Below are positions 18,370 through 29,100 of a DNA stretch of 32,500 bases, piece by piece. Both the position numbers and the translations under genes were made by a program. The DNA comes from Prorocentrum cordatum (Eukaryota > Sar > Dinophyceae > Prorocentrales > Prorocentraceae). Where the stretch lies: contig CAUYUJ010001723.1 of the NCBI GenBank assembly GCA_963575745.1, forward strand, positions 1-32,500, read 5' to 3'. Each line of letters opens with the position of its first letter. Within the stretch, counting starts at the first letter, position 1. The notes beneath the pieces were generated by a model. The model was given only the letters and a program-made list of their open reading frames with translations. It was not told the DNA's origin and did no database searches.

Positions 18370-19010
18370 TCGATCCCAATGTTGGTGTCTTTTGATTTCT
18401 CTCAGGCTTTCCCCAGCGTTCGGCAGGATTGGCTCCTCCGGTCCGCGCGACGCGGGCAGTTAAGCTGCCTAGGGGGTGCCAGGCAGCAATCGCAGAGTTT
18501 TACGTCCTCAACTTGTGTTGGTTCTGCGACGGCGGCCCGCTGCTTCCGCTCTTCTGCATGACGGCAGGGGTGCTACAGGGCTGCCCACTGAGTGGTTCAT
18601 TATTTCTGATCGCTTCAAACCCTTTCCCCTGGGATATGGAGCTGAAAGTTGTGAGCCGTCACCTGGGATTTCCTAGGGTGTGTGCCGATGATGCCGGAGC
18701 CGTACTTTTCCACTCTGTTGGTTTTGTGCAGATGGCTCGTATTTTCAAGCTCGCGAGCGTGTTCGCTCGCCTGACTTTGAAATATTGTAAATGCCAGGTC
18801 GTCCCTCTGATAGGTGAGTTCTGCGACTCTCTGGTCATGGCCGCTCGGGAGTTCATTTCCCCGGTCGATTCGGGTTTGGCGGGGTTCCAGATCCAAGGGA
18901 GTCTCATTATCTCGGAGTGGAGTTCGGCCCATCTGCGTCGGTGGAGCTCCAATGGGATGCTCCAAGGAAAGGGTAAGTGGCAGAGGGATGATGACAAGCT
19001 AGGTGCGCTC
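18370..19010 (+). pseudogene. Broken LINE-type reverse transcriptase
   Basis: A fragment of a non-LTR retrotransposon reverse transcriptase, the enzyme that copies element RNA into DNA at the insertion site. Visible motifs are: FDFSQAFPSV (motif A, catalytic Asp) at 18391-18420 in frame 1; GVLQGCPLSGSLF (motif B) at 18567-18605 in frame 3; CADD (motif C, with Cys where Tyr/Phe is usual) at 18681-18692 in frame 3; and YLGVEFGPSA at 18908-18937 in frame 2. At least two frame changes are therefore needed (near 18462 and between about 18890 and 18905), and a third frame change near 18970 is likely. There is no endonuclease domain, nucleocapsid-like region or poly-A end that I can place, and the CT-rich tract at 18305-18375 abuts its left end. 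The motif style, notably TAGVLQGCPLSGSLF and CADD, matches elements I know from dinoflagellate genomes. It is not functional as read. Confidence 0.85.
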
Positions 19011-19132
19011 GCGTCATATCTGACGTCCTACCCCTCCCTCCCATCCCTTACCATGGCGCTGATTTTCTCTATCCGCAGACGCGTGTCGTAGCGGACCTGT
19101 GGCTCCGCGCGCGCGTGCGTAGTGGGTGGTGG

Positions 19133-19135
19133 TGC

Positions 19136-19166
<31 letters not shown>

Positions 19167-19285
19167 TGGTTGTGGTTGTGGTTGTGGTTGTGGTGGTGGT
19201 GGTGGTGGTGGTGGTGGTGGTGGTGGTGGTGGTGGTGGTGGTGGTGGTGGTGGTGGTGTGTGTGTGTGCGTGTGCGCGTGTGCTG
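19133..19285 (+). repeat. GCGT, GGTTGT and GTG microsatellites
   Basis: In order: a GCGT run, a GGTTGT run, a GTG run of about 65 bp and a GT/GC run. Both strands are open (Val or Trp runs on plus, His/Thr runs on minus), which is purely a result of the 3-bp period. Confidence 0.95.
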
Positions 19286-19302
19286 TGGCATGGCACGGGA
19301 AA

Positions 19303-19487
19303 TGACGCCAGCGCTGCAGCGGGAGCACGAGTCGGAACGAGCGGAAGCGCGGAAATGAGGCCAGCGCTGCAGCGGGAGCACGATCCGGAACGAGCGGAAG
19401 CACGGAAATGAGGCCAGCGCTGCAGCGGGAGCGCGATTCGGAATGAGCGGGGCCCGAAAGTGAGGCCGGCGCCTCAGCGAGAGCAGC
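19303..19487 (+). repeat. 53-bp minisatellite, about 3.5 copies
   Basis: Units start GACGCC/GAGGCC-AGCGCTGCAGCGG at 19303, 19357, 19410 and 19462, giving spacings of 54, 53 and 52 bp. Each contains GGAGCACGA and GGAACGAGCGGAAGC words. The last unit is the most diverged. The variable unit length moves the reading frame, so coding is unlikely. Confidence 0.85.
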
Positions 19488-19599
19488 ATTTTAAAATTTG
19501 CCTGGCGAAGAACCCAACCATATGCAGTTGTCAGTACCGCAGCTGCAGGTTTCATCTTCAGTGGAAGTCCCCATAGGACCACGGAGCGTGTGAGGGGTG

Positions 19600-21592
19600 T
19601 TCCGAAATGGGTGCCACTGGGGCATTCGGTGAAGTTCCCGATGGGGACATGAAACACGCGCGGGGCGTGCCGATATGGGTGGCGGAAACGCATGTGAGGG
19701 CCGCCACTGGGGCCTCCAGTGGAGCTCCCTATGGGTCCCCGAAACATGATGCTGCTGCGGGGGGGGGGGGGATGGGTGGCGGAGACGCATGTAAGCGCCG
19801 CTACTGGGGCCTTCGGTGGAGCTCCCTATGGGGCCACGAAGCGCGAGAGGGGTGTACTGGGATGTGTGGCGGGGACGCATGTGAGCGCCGCCACTGGGGC
19901 CTTCGGTGCAGCTCTCTATGGGGCCACGAAACGTGTGAGGGGTGTGCCGAATTGGGTGCGGGTGGTGACGCATGCGGGCGGTGCCACTGGGGCCTTCGGT
20001 GGAGCTCCCTATGGGGCCACGGAACCTGTTGTTGTGAGGGGCGTGCCGGGATGGGTGGCGGGGACGCATGTGAGCGCGGCCGCTGGGGCCTTCGGTGGAG
20101 CTCCCTATGGGGCCACGAAACGTGTGAGGGGTGTGCCGAATTGGGTGGGTGTGGGTGAAGCATGTGAGCGCCGCCACTGGGGCCTCCGGTGGATGATGGG
20201 GCCACGAAACCTGTGAGGGATGTGCCGAAATGGGTGTGCGGGACGCATGCGCATGTGAGCGCCGCCACTGGGGCCTTCGGTGGAGCTCCCTATGGGGCCA
20301 CGAAACGTGTGAGGGGTGTGCCAAAGTGGGGTGGGGGCGGCATGCGAACCCTGCCACTGGGGCCTTCGGTGGAGCTCCCTATGGGGCCACGAAACGTGTG
20401 AGGGGTGTGCGGAAATGGGTGGGGGTGACGCGTGCGGGCGGCGGCACTGAGGCCTTCGGTGGAGCTCCCTATGGAGCCACGAAACGTGTGAGGGGTGTGC
20501 CGAAATGGGTGTGGGTGACGCATGCGGCCGCGGGCACTGGGCCTTCGGTGGAGCTCCCTATGGAGCCACGGAACGTGTGAGGGGTGTGCCGAAATGGATG
20601 TGGGTGACGCATGCGGCCGCGGGCACTGGGGCCTTCGGTGGAGCTCCCTATGGAGCCACGAAGCGCTTTTTTGAGGGGTGTGCCGAAATGGGTGTGGCTG
20701 ACGCATGCGGGCGCGGGCACTGGGGCCTTCGGCGGAGCTCCTTATGGAGCCACGAAGCGTGTGAGGGGTGTGCCGAAATGAGCGTGGGTGACGCATGCGG
20801 GCGCGGGCACTGGGGCCTTCGGTGGGGCTCCCTATGGGGCCACGAAACGTGTGAGGCGTGTGCCGAAATGTGTGTGGGTGACGCATGCGGGCGCGGGTAC
20901 TGGGGCCTTCGGTGGAGCTCCCTATGGAGCCACGAAGCGTAGTGAGGGATGTGTCGAAAATGGTGTGGGTGACGCATGCGGGCGCGGGCACTGGAGGGCC
21001 TTCGGTGGAGTTTCCCTATGGAGCCACCGAGCGTGTGAGGGGTGTGCCGAACAAATGGGTGCGGTGGACGCATGCGGGCGCGGCATGGGGCATCGGTGGA
21101 GTCCCTATTGAGCCCACGAAACGTGTGAGGGCGTGTGCCGAAAATGGTTGTGGGTGACGCATGCGGGCGCGGCACTGGGGCCTTCGGCGGAGCTCATATG
21201 GAGTCCTCAACGAAACGTTGTGAGGGGTGTGCGAAATGGGTGTGGGTGACGCATTGCGGGGGCCGGGCACTGGGGCCTTCGGTGGAGCTCCCTAGGAAAG
21301 CCACGAGCGTGTGAGGGTGTGCTGGGTGTGTGCCGAAATGGGTGTGGGTGACGCATGCGGGCGCGGCACTGGGGCCTTCGGCGGAGCTCCCTATGGAGCC
21401 ACGAAACGTGTGAGGGGTGTGCCGAAATGGGTGTGGGTGACGCATGCGGGCGCGGGCACTGGGGCCTTCGGTGGAGCTCCCTATGGAGCCACGAAACGTG
21501 TGAGGGGTGTGCCGAAATGGGTGTGGGTGACGCATGCGGGCGCGGGCACTGGGGCCTTCGGTGGAGCTCCCTATGGGGCCACGAAACGGTGT
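19600..21592 (+). repeat. 90-bp satellite array, about 22 copies
   Basis: The unit order is GGGGTGTGCCGAAATGGGTG, GACGCATGCGGGCG, CACTGGGGCCTTCGG, TGGAGCTCCCTATGGAGCC, ACGAAACGTGTGA. Exact 90-bp spacing is clearest at 21330-21580. Because 90 is a multiple of three, several frames stay open on both strands (a Gly/Ala/Val-rich 30-aa repeat on plus, a Pro/His/Arg-rich one on minus). Small indels break all of them repeatedly. The left copies are the most diverged, as expected at an array edge. Confidence 0.95.
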
Positions 21593-21604
21593 ACTGGGTG
21601 GGTG

Positions 21605-21790
21605 AAGAGGAGAGGAGGAGAGGAGAGGAGGAGAGGAGAGGAGAGGAGAGAAGAGGAGAGGAGAGGAGAGGAATTATGATGATACTGATGATGATAATGA
21701 TGATGATGACGATGATGATGATGATGATGATGACGATGAGGGTGATAGGAGGGGAGAGGAGGCGGAGGAGGAGAGGAGGAAGGAGACGCG
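21605..21790 (+). repeat. GAGGA purine tract and GAT microsatellite
   Basis: A GAGGA/GGAGA purine run (about 21605-21672), a GAT run (about 21674-21745) and a second purine run (to about 21786). They adjoin the right end of the 90-bp satellite. Confidence 0.9.
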
Positions 21791-21854
21791 GGGCACCGTC
21801 TCTTCAAAACGAGGGCCCAACACCACAGGATGGTTGGGACAAAAACAGGTCATC

Positions 21855-23330
21855 AAACGAAAGTATTTAGAAGCTAGTAAGAAAACATGATGAAGTGTCA
21901 TACGTTGCGCCAGATGACGGCTTTCATCGCAGCTGCAATGCGGCTTGGAGCGAAAGCGTAAGACCTGGCGAGAGTTAATGAAGGATTTGGCGAATATGAG
22001 TGTCTGGGAGGCAAGTGTCGACAAGCGCCGTCGGATATCTGCTCCTGATGAAGGAAACATGCATTCAGACCTGCACGCAAGCAATGAATGAGGGTCCCCG
22101 CGATAGCGTGATCACGAATCACGTGGGTCTTCGACCTTCCGATCAATGCCAGGAGAGCCGAGTAAGAGCAGAAGTGGGACCGCGTTTTTCCTAGAGAACA
22201 GAGGTGACCGTGCGATAGCGCGTCCTGGTGATGCATGGACAGTTCCAGAGGCGCATGTCACAAAGTACGGCGCCGACCTCTCGGGCTGGGGCCTGGCGCG
22301 GACCGATTATCCCAATTCGCATTTTGAAACAGGTGCGGGCGATGAGGGGATCGAGGGTCGATTCCACGTCGTAAATGCTGATCACTGGATATTCATTTAC
22401 GTGGGCGAAAATGACGATGTAGAGGTCTATCCGCAGTCTTTTGTCCAACGCAGTTTTTGTCCAACGCAATGATGGTCAACTCGAGTGCGATGGCTTTGAC
22501 CTTCAGCGTGTTCGGACACCGAGAGATTACTCCTGATCCCTTGCCGAGTCTGCTTGCCGACTTAATCGAATTCGGGCAGCCCGCCGCCATCGACTGCACA
22601 AGGGGCGGTCTTTCGATGGGGGGTTCTGAGCATTCGAGGAGAACGAGAGAGGGCGACGCGGCTCATGAAATCGCAGGAGCGGCAAAGAAACGCCGACCAG
22701 TGCCGTCGCAGTCGCCAGAGTCTGAGAACGATCAACCGTGGGTCACTCGTGCCCGTAGAGACCCGTTCGGCCAGATCGTGACAGAGAGCCATCGAGAGAT
22801 CTTGCGACTATTCTGGTCAGAAAACTATGGCCGAAGAGGGGCCTCTCGGACACTTCGCGGAAGAGCTCTGAGATGGCCGTGTCGTCTCGAACCCAGAGCG
22901 ATCAGTATGATGCGAAGCGTATTAGGTCAAGACCGCGTGAGCCCGCTAGGCCGAGTGTCTCGTGCGTAAGTACGGTTTCCATGCAGGGCGCTTGCGGGCA
23001 GCCCGCGCCTCGATGCGAGAGTGCGTTCCAATTTCGGTGCCCTGGCCAGTCGCGGGGCTGGTGCGTGCCCGCGTGTCGGTGGTGCTCGCGCGCGTGTCAG
23101 GGGCGCAGTGTGAATTTTCTGTGCGGTGGGTGTGATCTCCTGGCCAATCGCAATTGCATTGCGTTGCGGTGCTCGGCGTGGCAGGTCGTTCAACAACTGG
23201 GTGCCCGGGCTGCATTTCTGAGGGTGGGGGAAAACTGCGAAATCAGCGAGTCAGTTGGGCGTGACCAGCGCCGGGACAGCAGGGAAGGCTCGCATGCGAG
23301 CCCGGCAAGGAGGTCGCCGAAACCAGGAGA
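21855..23330 (+). repeat. Large duplicated segment, copy 1
   Basis: Alignable with 23688-25145 at an offset of about 1.82 kb. Over 336 ungapped positions (21901-22236 against 23717-24052) I count 69 differences by eye, about 79-80% identity, split 24/21/24 over the three codon phases. There are larger indels further right, for example near 22525. Open frames up to about 270 aa occur. Except for a Cys-rich stretch noted separately, they do not survive in the other copy. Confidence 0.85.
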
Positions 23331-23353
23331 TGGAAATGCGTTTCCGTCCGTTC
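22981..23353 (+). CDS. Weak candidate: Cys-rich open frame, copy 1
   Basis: An open frame that starts earlier (from 22873) and runs to 23691. The part from the Met at 22981 is the one shared with the second copy at 24805-25137. It holds 11 Cys within about 70 residues, including an LCGGC word, followed by LRCSAWQV and AAFLRVG. Against copy 2 the frame is kept despite in-frame length changes (a loss of about five codons and a gain of two), and Cys number stays at 11. I do not recognise the family. The minus strand is open too and no start context or splice evidence exists, so this may be chance. Confidence 0.2.
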
Positions 23354-23687
23354 GGGCGGCCGTTGAGCTCGCCGGCTACGTGGGCCCCATCCAGATTTTG
23401 CGGCTGCGCGCTAGGCGGATGAGACGGCGAGGCGAGACAATGCAGTCGATGACATTCAGTCACTTTTGCGTCGTATTATCACCCATCCGCCCGCCGCTGC
23501 GGGCGTTGGGCTCGAGCTTTTTTTACCCTTCAAAGGAGGGGGTGGGCGTGGGCGACTGCAGAGTTGGGCGATTTGCGCGAAGAGGCACATCTTGCGCAAT
23601 ATCCTGTCGACGAGACCCCCTGGAGATGCGCCCCCTGATGTGGGCTGGCATGCAGGCGATGTATAACGTCGGACCCCGAACCTGTTA

Positions 23688-25145
23688 CTAAACGAAAGCT
23701 CTGGGAGAACTGACAGAAAATTGCGCCAGATGGCGGCTTTCATCGCGGCTGCAATGCGGCTGGCGGCGCATGCGCAAGGCCTGGCGAGAATTTGCAAGAA
23801 AGCTTGCGAATCTGAGCTTCTGGGCGGCAAGAGTCCACGCGCCCCGTCGGAGATCTGCTCCTGAGGAAGAAAGAGGAGACTCACACCTGCGCCCGAGCAG
23901 TGAACGAGGGCCCCCGCGACGGCGTGACCGCGGATCACGTGGGTCTTCGAACTTCCGATCAGTGCCCGGAGAGCCGAGTAAGAGCAGAAGTGGGGCCGCG
24001 TCTTCCTTAGAGGACAGATGAGATAATTCGATGGCGCGTCCTGGTGATGCATGGGCAGACGCGCGGGCGGATGTCGCGGCGTGCGGGGCCGACCTCCCTG
24101 ACTGGGGCCTGGCGCGGGTCCATCGCCCCAATCCGCGCGTTGCAGAAGTTGCGGGCGACGCGGGGGTAGCGGGTCGATTCCAAGTCGCCATGGTGACAGC
24201 TATGATCGTTCATCCACGTGAGTGAAGATGGCGATGTAGAGGTCTATTGGCAGGCTTCTGGCCGGCGCCGTGATGGTCAACTCGAGGGCGATGGCTTTGA
24301 CCTTCAGCGCGTTCGGGCCCCGTCATGCGCGGGGGGCCCGCGGGGGGCGCGGAGAGCCGTCGAGAGATTGCTACTGGTCCCTCGCCGAGTCTGCCTGCCG
24401 ACAGAATCGAATTTGGACAGCCCTCCGCCGTCGACGGCGCGAGGGGCGGTGGTTCGAGGGGGGTTCTCAGCGTTCGAGGAGAACGAGAGAGGGTGGCGTG
24501 ACTCGTGGCGCCGACCAGCGCCGTCGCAGTCGCCAGTGATTGAGGGCGATCAGCCGTCGGTCTCTCCCACCTGTAGAGGGTGATCCGTTCGGCCAGATCG
24601 CGAAGGGGGGCCATGGGGAGAGATGCTGCATCTGTTCTAGTCAGGGGGCTATGGCAGAAGAGGGGCCCCTCGCGCGTTTCGCGGAAGAGCTCCGGGTGAA
24701 CCCTGTCGTCTCGAACCCAGTGCGACCTGTGTGCTGCGAAGCGTATGAGGTCCAGGTCGCGCGACTCCACTAGGTGAAGCGTCTCGTGTGCAATCGTGGC
24801 TTTCATGCAGGGCGCCTGCGGGCAGCCCGCGCCGCGATGCGGGGGCGCCCTCCAATTTCCGTGCCGTCGGGGGGGGGCGGTCCATGCCTGTGCGCGCGTG
24901 TGTCGGGGATGTTGTGTGAGCTCGCTGTGCAGTGGGTGTGATCTCCTGGCCGACCGCAATTGCAATGCTAATGCTCTGCGGTGCTCGGCGTGGCAGGTCG
25001 CTCATCAACTGGGGGCCCAGGCTGCATTTCTGAGGGTGGGTCAAAAGCAGCGAAATCAACGCGCGTTTGTTGGGCGTGACCAGCGCCGGGGCGGCGCAGA
25101 AGGCTCGGATGCGAGCCGGGCAAGAGGTTGCCGAAAGTAGGATTC
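23688..25145 (+). repeat. Large duplicated segment, copy 2
   Basis: Direct copy of 21855-23330. Both begin near an AAACGAAAG word, run through TTGCGCCAGATG, GGGTCTTCGA and GAGCCGAGTAAGAGCAGAAG, and end near GACCAGCGCCGGG and a CCGAAA word. About 360 bp (23331-23687) between the copies, and everything right of about 25145, do not align. Copy 2 is GC-richer at several substitutions and carries an extra G/C-rich block of about 40 bp near 24320-24360 that breaks the shared frame there. Confidence 0.85.
24796..25140 (+). CDS. Weak candidate: Cys-rich open frame, copy 2
   Basis: A 114-aa open frame, the counterpart of the Cys-rich frame at 22981. It keeps 11 Cys, LCSGC, LRCSAWQV and AAFLRVG, and then stops where copy 1 continues. 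Substitutions between the two that I could place fall about 9/5/4 over codon positions 3/1/2, a weak excess at third positions from few sites. The product is unknown and it may not be a gene. Confidence 0.17.
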   Translation: MAFMQGACGQPAPRCGGALQFPCRRGGAVHACARVCRGCCVSSLCSGCDLLADRNCNANALRCSAWQVAHQLGAQAAFLRVGQKQRNQRAFVGRDQRRGGAEGSDASRARGCRK

Positions 25146-25851
25146 AAGCGGGAATGGAGCGCGCCAGGGCGGCCCCAAAAAGGGTCCAGCTGGTGGAGCG
25201 CATAATCGCATATCGGGGCTCTCCTCGACGTGGCGCAAACTTGGGCCAGATGGGCCATCTCGATTGGGAATCGCGAGGCCAGGGCTGTGAAACTCGAGGC
25301 GGAAAACGTGCTTCAGATCCAGGAAGGCGGAGTGGTTGCCGTGGAACCGGGCAAACGAAAGCATCGGACACGGTGGGTAGAGCGCGGGTTGCCAAGCTGC
25401 GAGGCCACTTGTCGTCGGCAGAGAGCTCGGGGTATTCTGGTCGGGCAGCAGCGACGTCGACCGCGTGTCAGCATGCTGGCGCCAGAGCCGTTTCCTCGGG
25501 GGGCGGAGGGGCAAAAAAGGGGCAGCCAATGGCGGCGCTGTTCTCTGCAATCTGTGCCCGCGACCCCCGCGCGCAGACTGAGTGGCAATCGGCTAAGCGC
25601 TCGCGGTGCTCGTCTGCTGACGGCGATTTGAAGTGCGGGCTCTGTGTCCGCAATAGAAGGGACAAGGGGCCTAGATTTTTAGACCTTCCAGAATCCATGG
25701 GGCAAGTATTTGCGAAATTGTAGTGGGCCACCGACATATGGTGGTGTTTCTGCGCTTGAACGAGCCCGCGGACCGAGCTCGCGGATTAGAGAAACAGGTT
25801 CAAAGGGTGGGAGACAAATAATGATACTGGAGATAAGCCGCACTCATAATC
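25146..25851. other. No recognisable gene
   Basis: About 0.7 kb. A 218-aa plus-strand frame (25067-25723) crosses the duplication edge and shows no recognisable domain, so I do not call it. Confidence 0.4.
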
Positions 25852-26145
25852 TTTTTAGGGCTATTGTGCTATGGGGCTACAGGGCTATAGGGCGCTGGGG
25901 CTACAGGGCAATAGGGCGATGGGGCTATAGGGCTATAGGGCTATTGGGCTACAGGGCAATAGGGCAATAGGGCTATGGGGCTATAGGGCTATAGGGCTAT
26001 AGGATATAGGGCTATAGGGCTATAGGGCTATGGGGCTATAGGGCTATAGGACTATAGGTCCATGGGGCTATAGGGCCATAAGGTATAAGGCTGCATATGG
26101 CTGCTGGGCTATAGGGCCACCAGGCGCCCGGGCGTGCCGCCGAAA
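25852..26145 (-). repeat. Inverted CCCTATAG element
   Basis: On the plus strand it reads CTATAGGG octamers for about 260 bp, beginning TCTTTTTAGGG (25850) and ending GCGCCCGGGCGTGCCGCC then GAAATCGGCG (to about 26143). Reverse-complemented, this is the border GCCGATTTCGGCGGCACGCC, then the octamer array, then the CCCTAAAAAGA end: the same two boundaries as the element at about 13947-14612, in the opposite orientation and without the poly-T core. Confidence 0.9.
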
Positions 26146-29100
26146 TCGGCGCCCCACTTCACTTCGCCATGTGAACCCGCCAGGGCCCCAAGCAGAGGCG
26201 CGCTCGGAATATCAAAAAAATGCACGTGACCCTTCAATCCGCGATTTTCCGCGTGGAGAAACGCAATCGACAGAATTGACATGGGCGGTCGCAATAACAG
26301 ATTTTATTTGTTTTTGGTAGGCTGAAGCGCGGAGTTCTGGAGTACGCCTGTGATGTTCGGTCTAGGTCGGCGAAGAAGGGGAGATCTTCCATTGTACTTC
26401 CTTGTGGCATCCGCCCCTGGCGATTGTCGTCGGCGCGGTTCCTTCGCGCCAGGGGCTTCCGCGCGTGGATGGCAACAGTTGGCGTCTCGCGCAAAACGGC
26501 GACAGCGGAGGTGGCGCGCTCGCCTGTCGCGGAATGCAATGCTGATGCGTGTGAGCTTGACATTTGTTTTTGGCCCCGCAGCCGTCGCGGGGCCGACCTG
26601 GCGCAGCGCCGCGGTGGCCATCCTGCCCGGTCGTTCCGGTTCCGCCTCGAGGTGCGAGGGGGGGGGGGGCGATCGGGCCCATTTGGCGTGGGTTGATCAG
26701 CTCTGCGGGGTCTTGCCCCATCTGCCTGGGCGATGCGGGCGTGGCCATTGTTTGCCTTGGCGCCCCTGGTTTCGAAGGGAGAAATTACGCTTCAATGCAG
26801 AGAAAGGAGGCGACATATTGGTTGGGAGAGTTTGACCATGTGGGTGTTTATAGGGTGGCGAACTCTCAATATTTTATTCACGGCGCAAGAGACGCTGCCC
26901 AGGTGCTCCACCGCGGGGCCTCTTCGCTGTCGAGGGGCCCGCGCCGCTCGAGGTCGCGAAGCCGACTAAGTCTTGTGCGTTTAAGGGGCCAGTCTCAGTG
27001 GAGCCCGCGCTCAGGATTGGGGGCCCCGACGCGAGGCGCAGAGGCAGTATCCCTCCAGGGAAATACTTGACAGGCCTATTGGGTGATGTTCAGAGAGGTG
27101 ATTGGCTTGCGGCGCACGCGTGCCCCGCCAGGCGCATGGACAAGCTTGGATCTCGTTGGCCCAGGCTGCGGATCGGTCCCCTCTCGTGGCTGCCTGGGGT
27201 CATAAGGCAGACGTTGCGCGCGTGGGGGAAAAGCTTCTTTGCGGAATTTTCACGAAGTGCTGGCCATCGACGACCGATCAGGATGGTTGGCTGATGCGCA
27301 GCGTGATGGTCGAGCGGGGCCTTGTGCGTCGAACTCCAAGATGGAGTGTATGAATCTTCGCAAGAAGATTGCAGAACGCTTCAAGGTTGTTCCCGAGACG
27401 GGTGATTTGGGTTTAAATTTTCGAGGACGTCGCGCCAGGGTCCGACGATAATAGGCCGCATAATAAGGGCTGGCATGACCAAGCGCATGCCTATGCTGCG
27501 CCTGAATGCTGGATCGTCACCAACCTGACTGGGCCGTGCCCTCCGTGATGGGGTGTGGGCATGTGTGCAGTTGTTTAATTGCAGGGCTCGGCTTTCGCCG
27601 ATGCAGAATCGCCGGTCTTGCGCCGAATGTCTTGGGCGCGTCTTTGGGCGAGGTTGACTTGGGGGCAGTTGCGTTTGATTCGAGGGGCCGGAGCAGTCCT
27701 TCCTCGAAGGGGGGCCGAGCGTTTTCGAATGCCACGTGAGGCAAATCTGGTGCGCTGAAGTTTCCGCGCGGAGCGAGCGCAGGGAATTCGATGGCGATCT
27801 TGGAAGCCGGGGAATTTTTGGACCATGCGGGACTGGACTCCCTGGTGACTTCACTATGACCAGGCACGATTGCGCGGGCGCGCGCGAGCGAATGTGCGGA
27901 CCTGAGAGCCGGGAAGCACAAAACATGTGGTGAGGGCGACGAAATGTCCAGTCATGTCTGGCTCCATAACGCGACCTTCGTACTGCAGTCGCAGGAACGA
28001 GTGTTCTATATTGGCGTAGAAGGATTCCAGCGTTTACCGGAAGAATGAGGTGAGGTGCTGCTGCGAGTGGTGCGGCAATGTAGGGGCTGCGATGATTGTC
28101 AGGGTGGCAGTCGGGGCCCGCGTGAAGCAGCGTGCACGGGGTGACGGAATGGAGGTAATCGAGGCCGAACTCTTGGACCCCTGACTTATGTGGATTTCGG
28201 GAGAGTGCGCAGGGATTAAGCCGTAGAGATGGTTGAGGTTCGGGCCGGGCCCTGGGGTCCTTATAAAGCGGTGACCACCCATGGGCCGCCTTCCACTAAG
28301 GATTGTAACGCGGAAGCCTGGTGTAAATCCGGTCAGTATAGGACTGCAGCAAAAAGATACATGACTTTTATGAAAGGTTCAGTGTGGACAGGTGCCCGAA
28401 CCCTTCCGTCTGAAGGCATCGGTGGAAGTTCCATGGGTGCCCGCGTGGGGGCAGGCGCCGCTGCTGCGCCTCCTACCCCTGGCCAGAGCTTTGGATCGCA
28501 GCCGTCTCAGCCAGTCGCTCGCGGTCCCGCTCGGGTCGCAGCGGGAGGGGGGTCGATCCGCCTGCGCCGGTTGCGGTGGCCAACGTGACCAGACTTTGAA
28601 CGGCTGTCTAGTGGGCATCTCGCCTTGCGCCCCTGGCGCCATTGAGATGACCCCTACATCCGTGGTGGAGGGTGAGCGGGGAAGGGGTGGGGAGATGGAT
28701 GCCGCGCTCCAGGAGGCTGCCGAAAGAAGAGGGGGGATTGTTTGCAAGGGCGCTCCAGGAGTCGATTGAAGCCTTTCTGGTTACAGTGGCGCGGCTGGAA
28801 GCCCATCGTCAAGTGGCGCTCGGCGACGCGGGGGTCGCGAGTGCCTGTGCGGAGGGCCGAGGCCAGCGCGGGCGGCGCGCTCGAGAAAGTGTTCGGATGA
28901 ATGTAGAGACTCAATGACGAGCGAGAAGAATGTGATACAGAAAGGGGGCTGTGTATGGGCTGTGTATCGCGCGAGATGGGCGAGGTTAGGGGGGTTTGCC
29001 GACGAGCGCGCGAACGTGGCAACACTGCTGCGATGTTTCGACGATGCGCAGGAAATGCCCGCCAATGACCATCAGCGAGCAGAGAATTTGCAGAAGGAAC

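Noticed and set aside
18973-19078. Possible intron (GTAAGT near 18973, pyrimidine-rich CTATCCGCAG at about 19069-19078)
   Set aside because: It lies at the decayed end of the reverse transcriptase, where a one-base frame change explains the sequence as well and KWQR continues directly into the putative intron.
19491-20357. 288-aa Pro/His-rich frame on the minus strand
   Set aside because: Complement translation of the 90-bp satellite. It is broken by unit-length changes and has no unique sequence.
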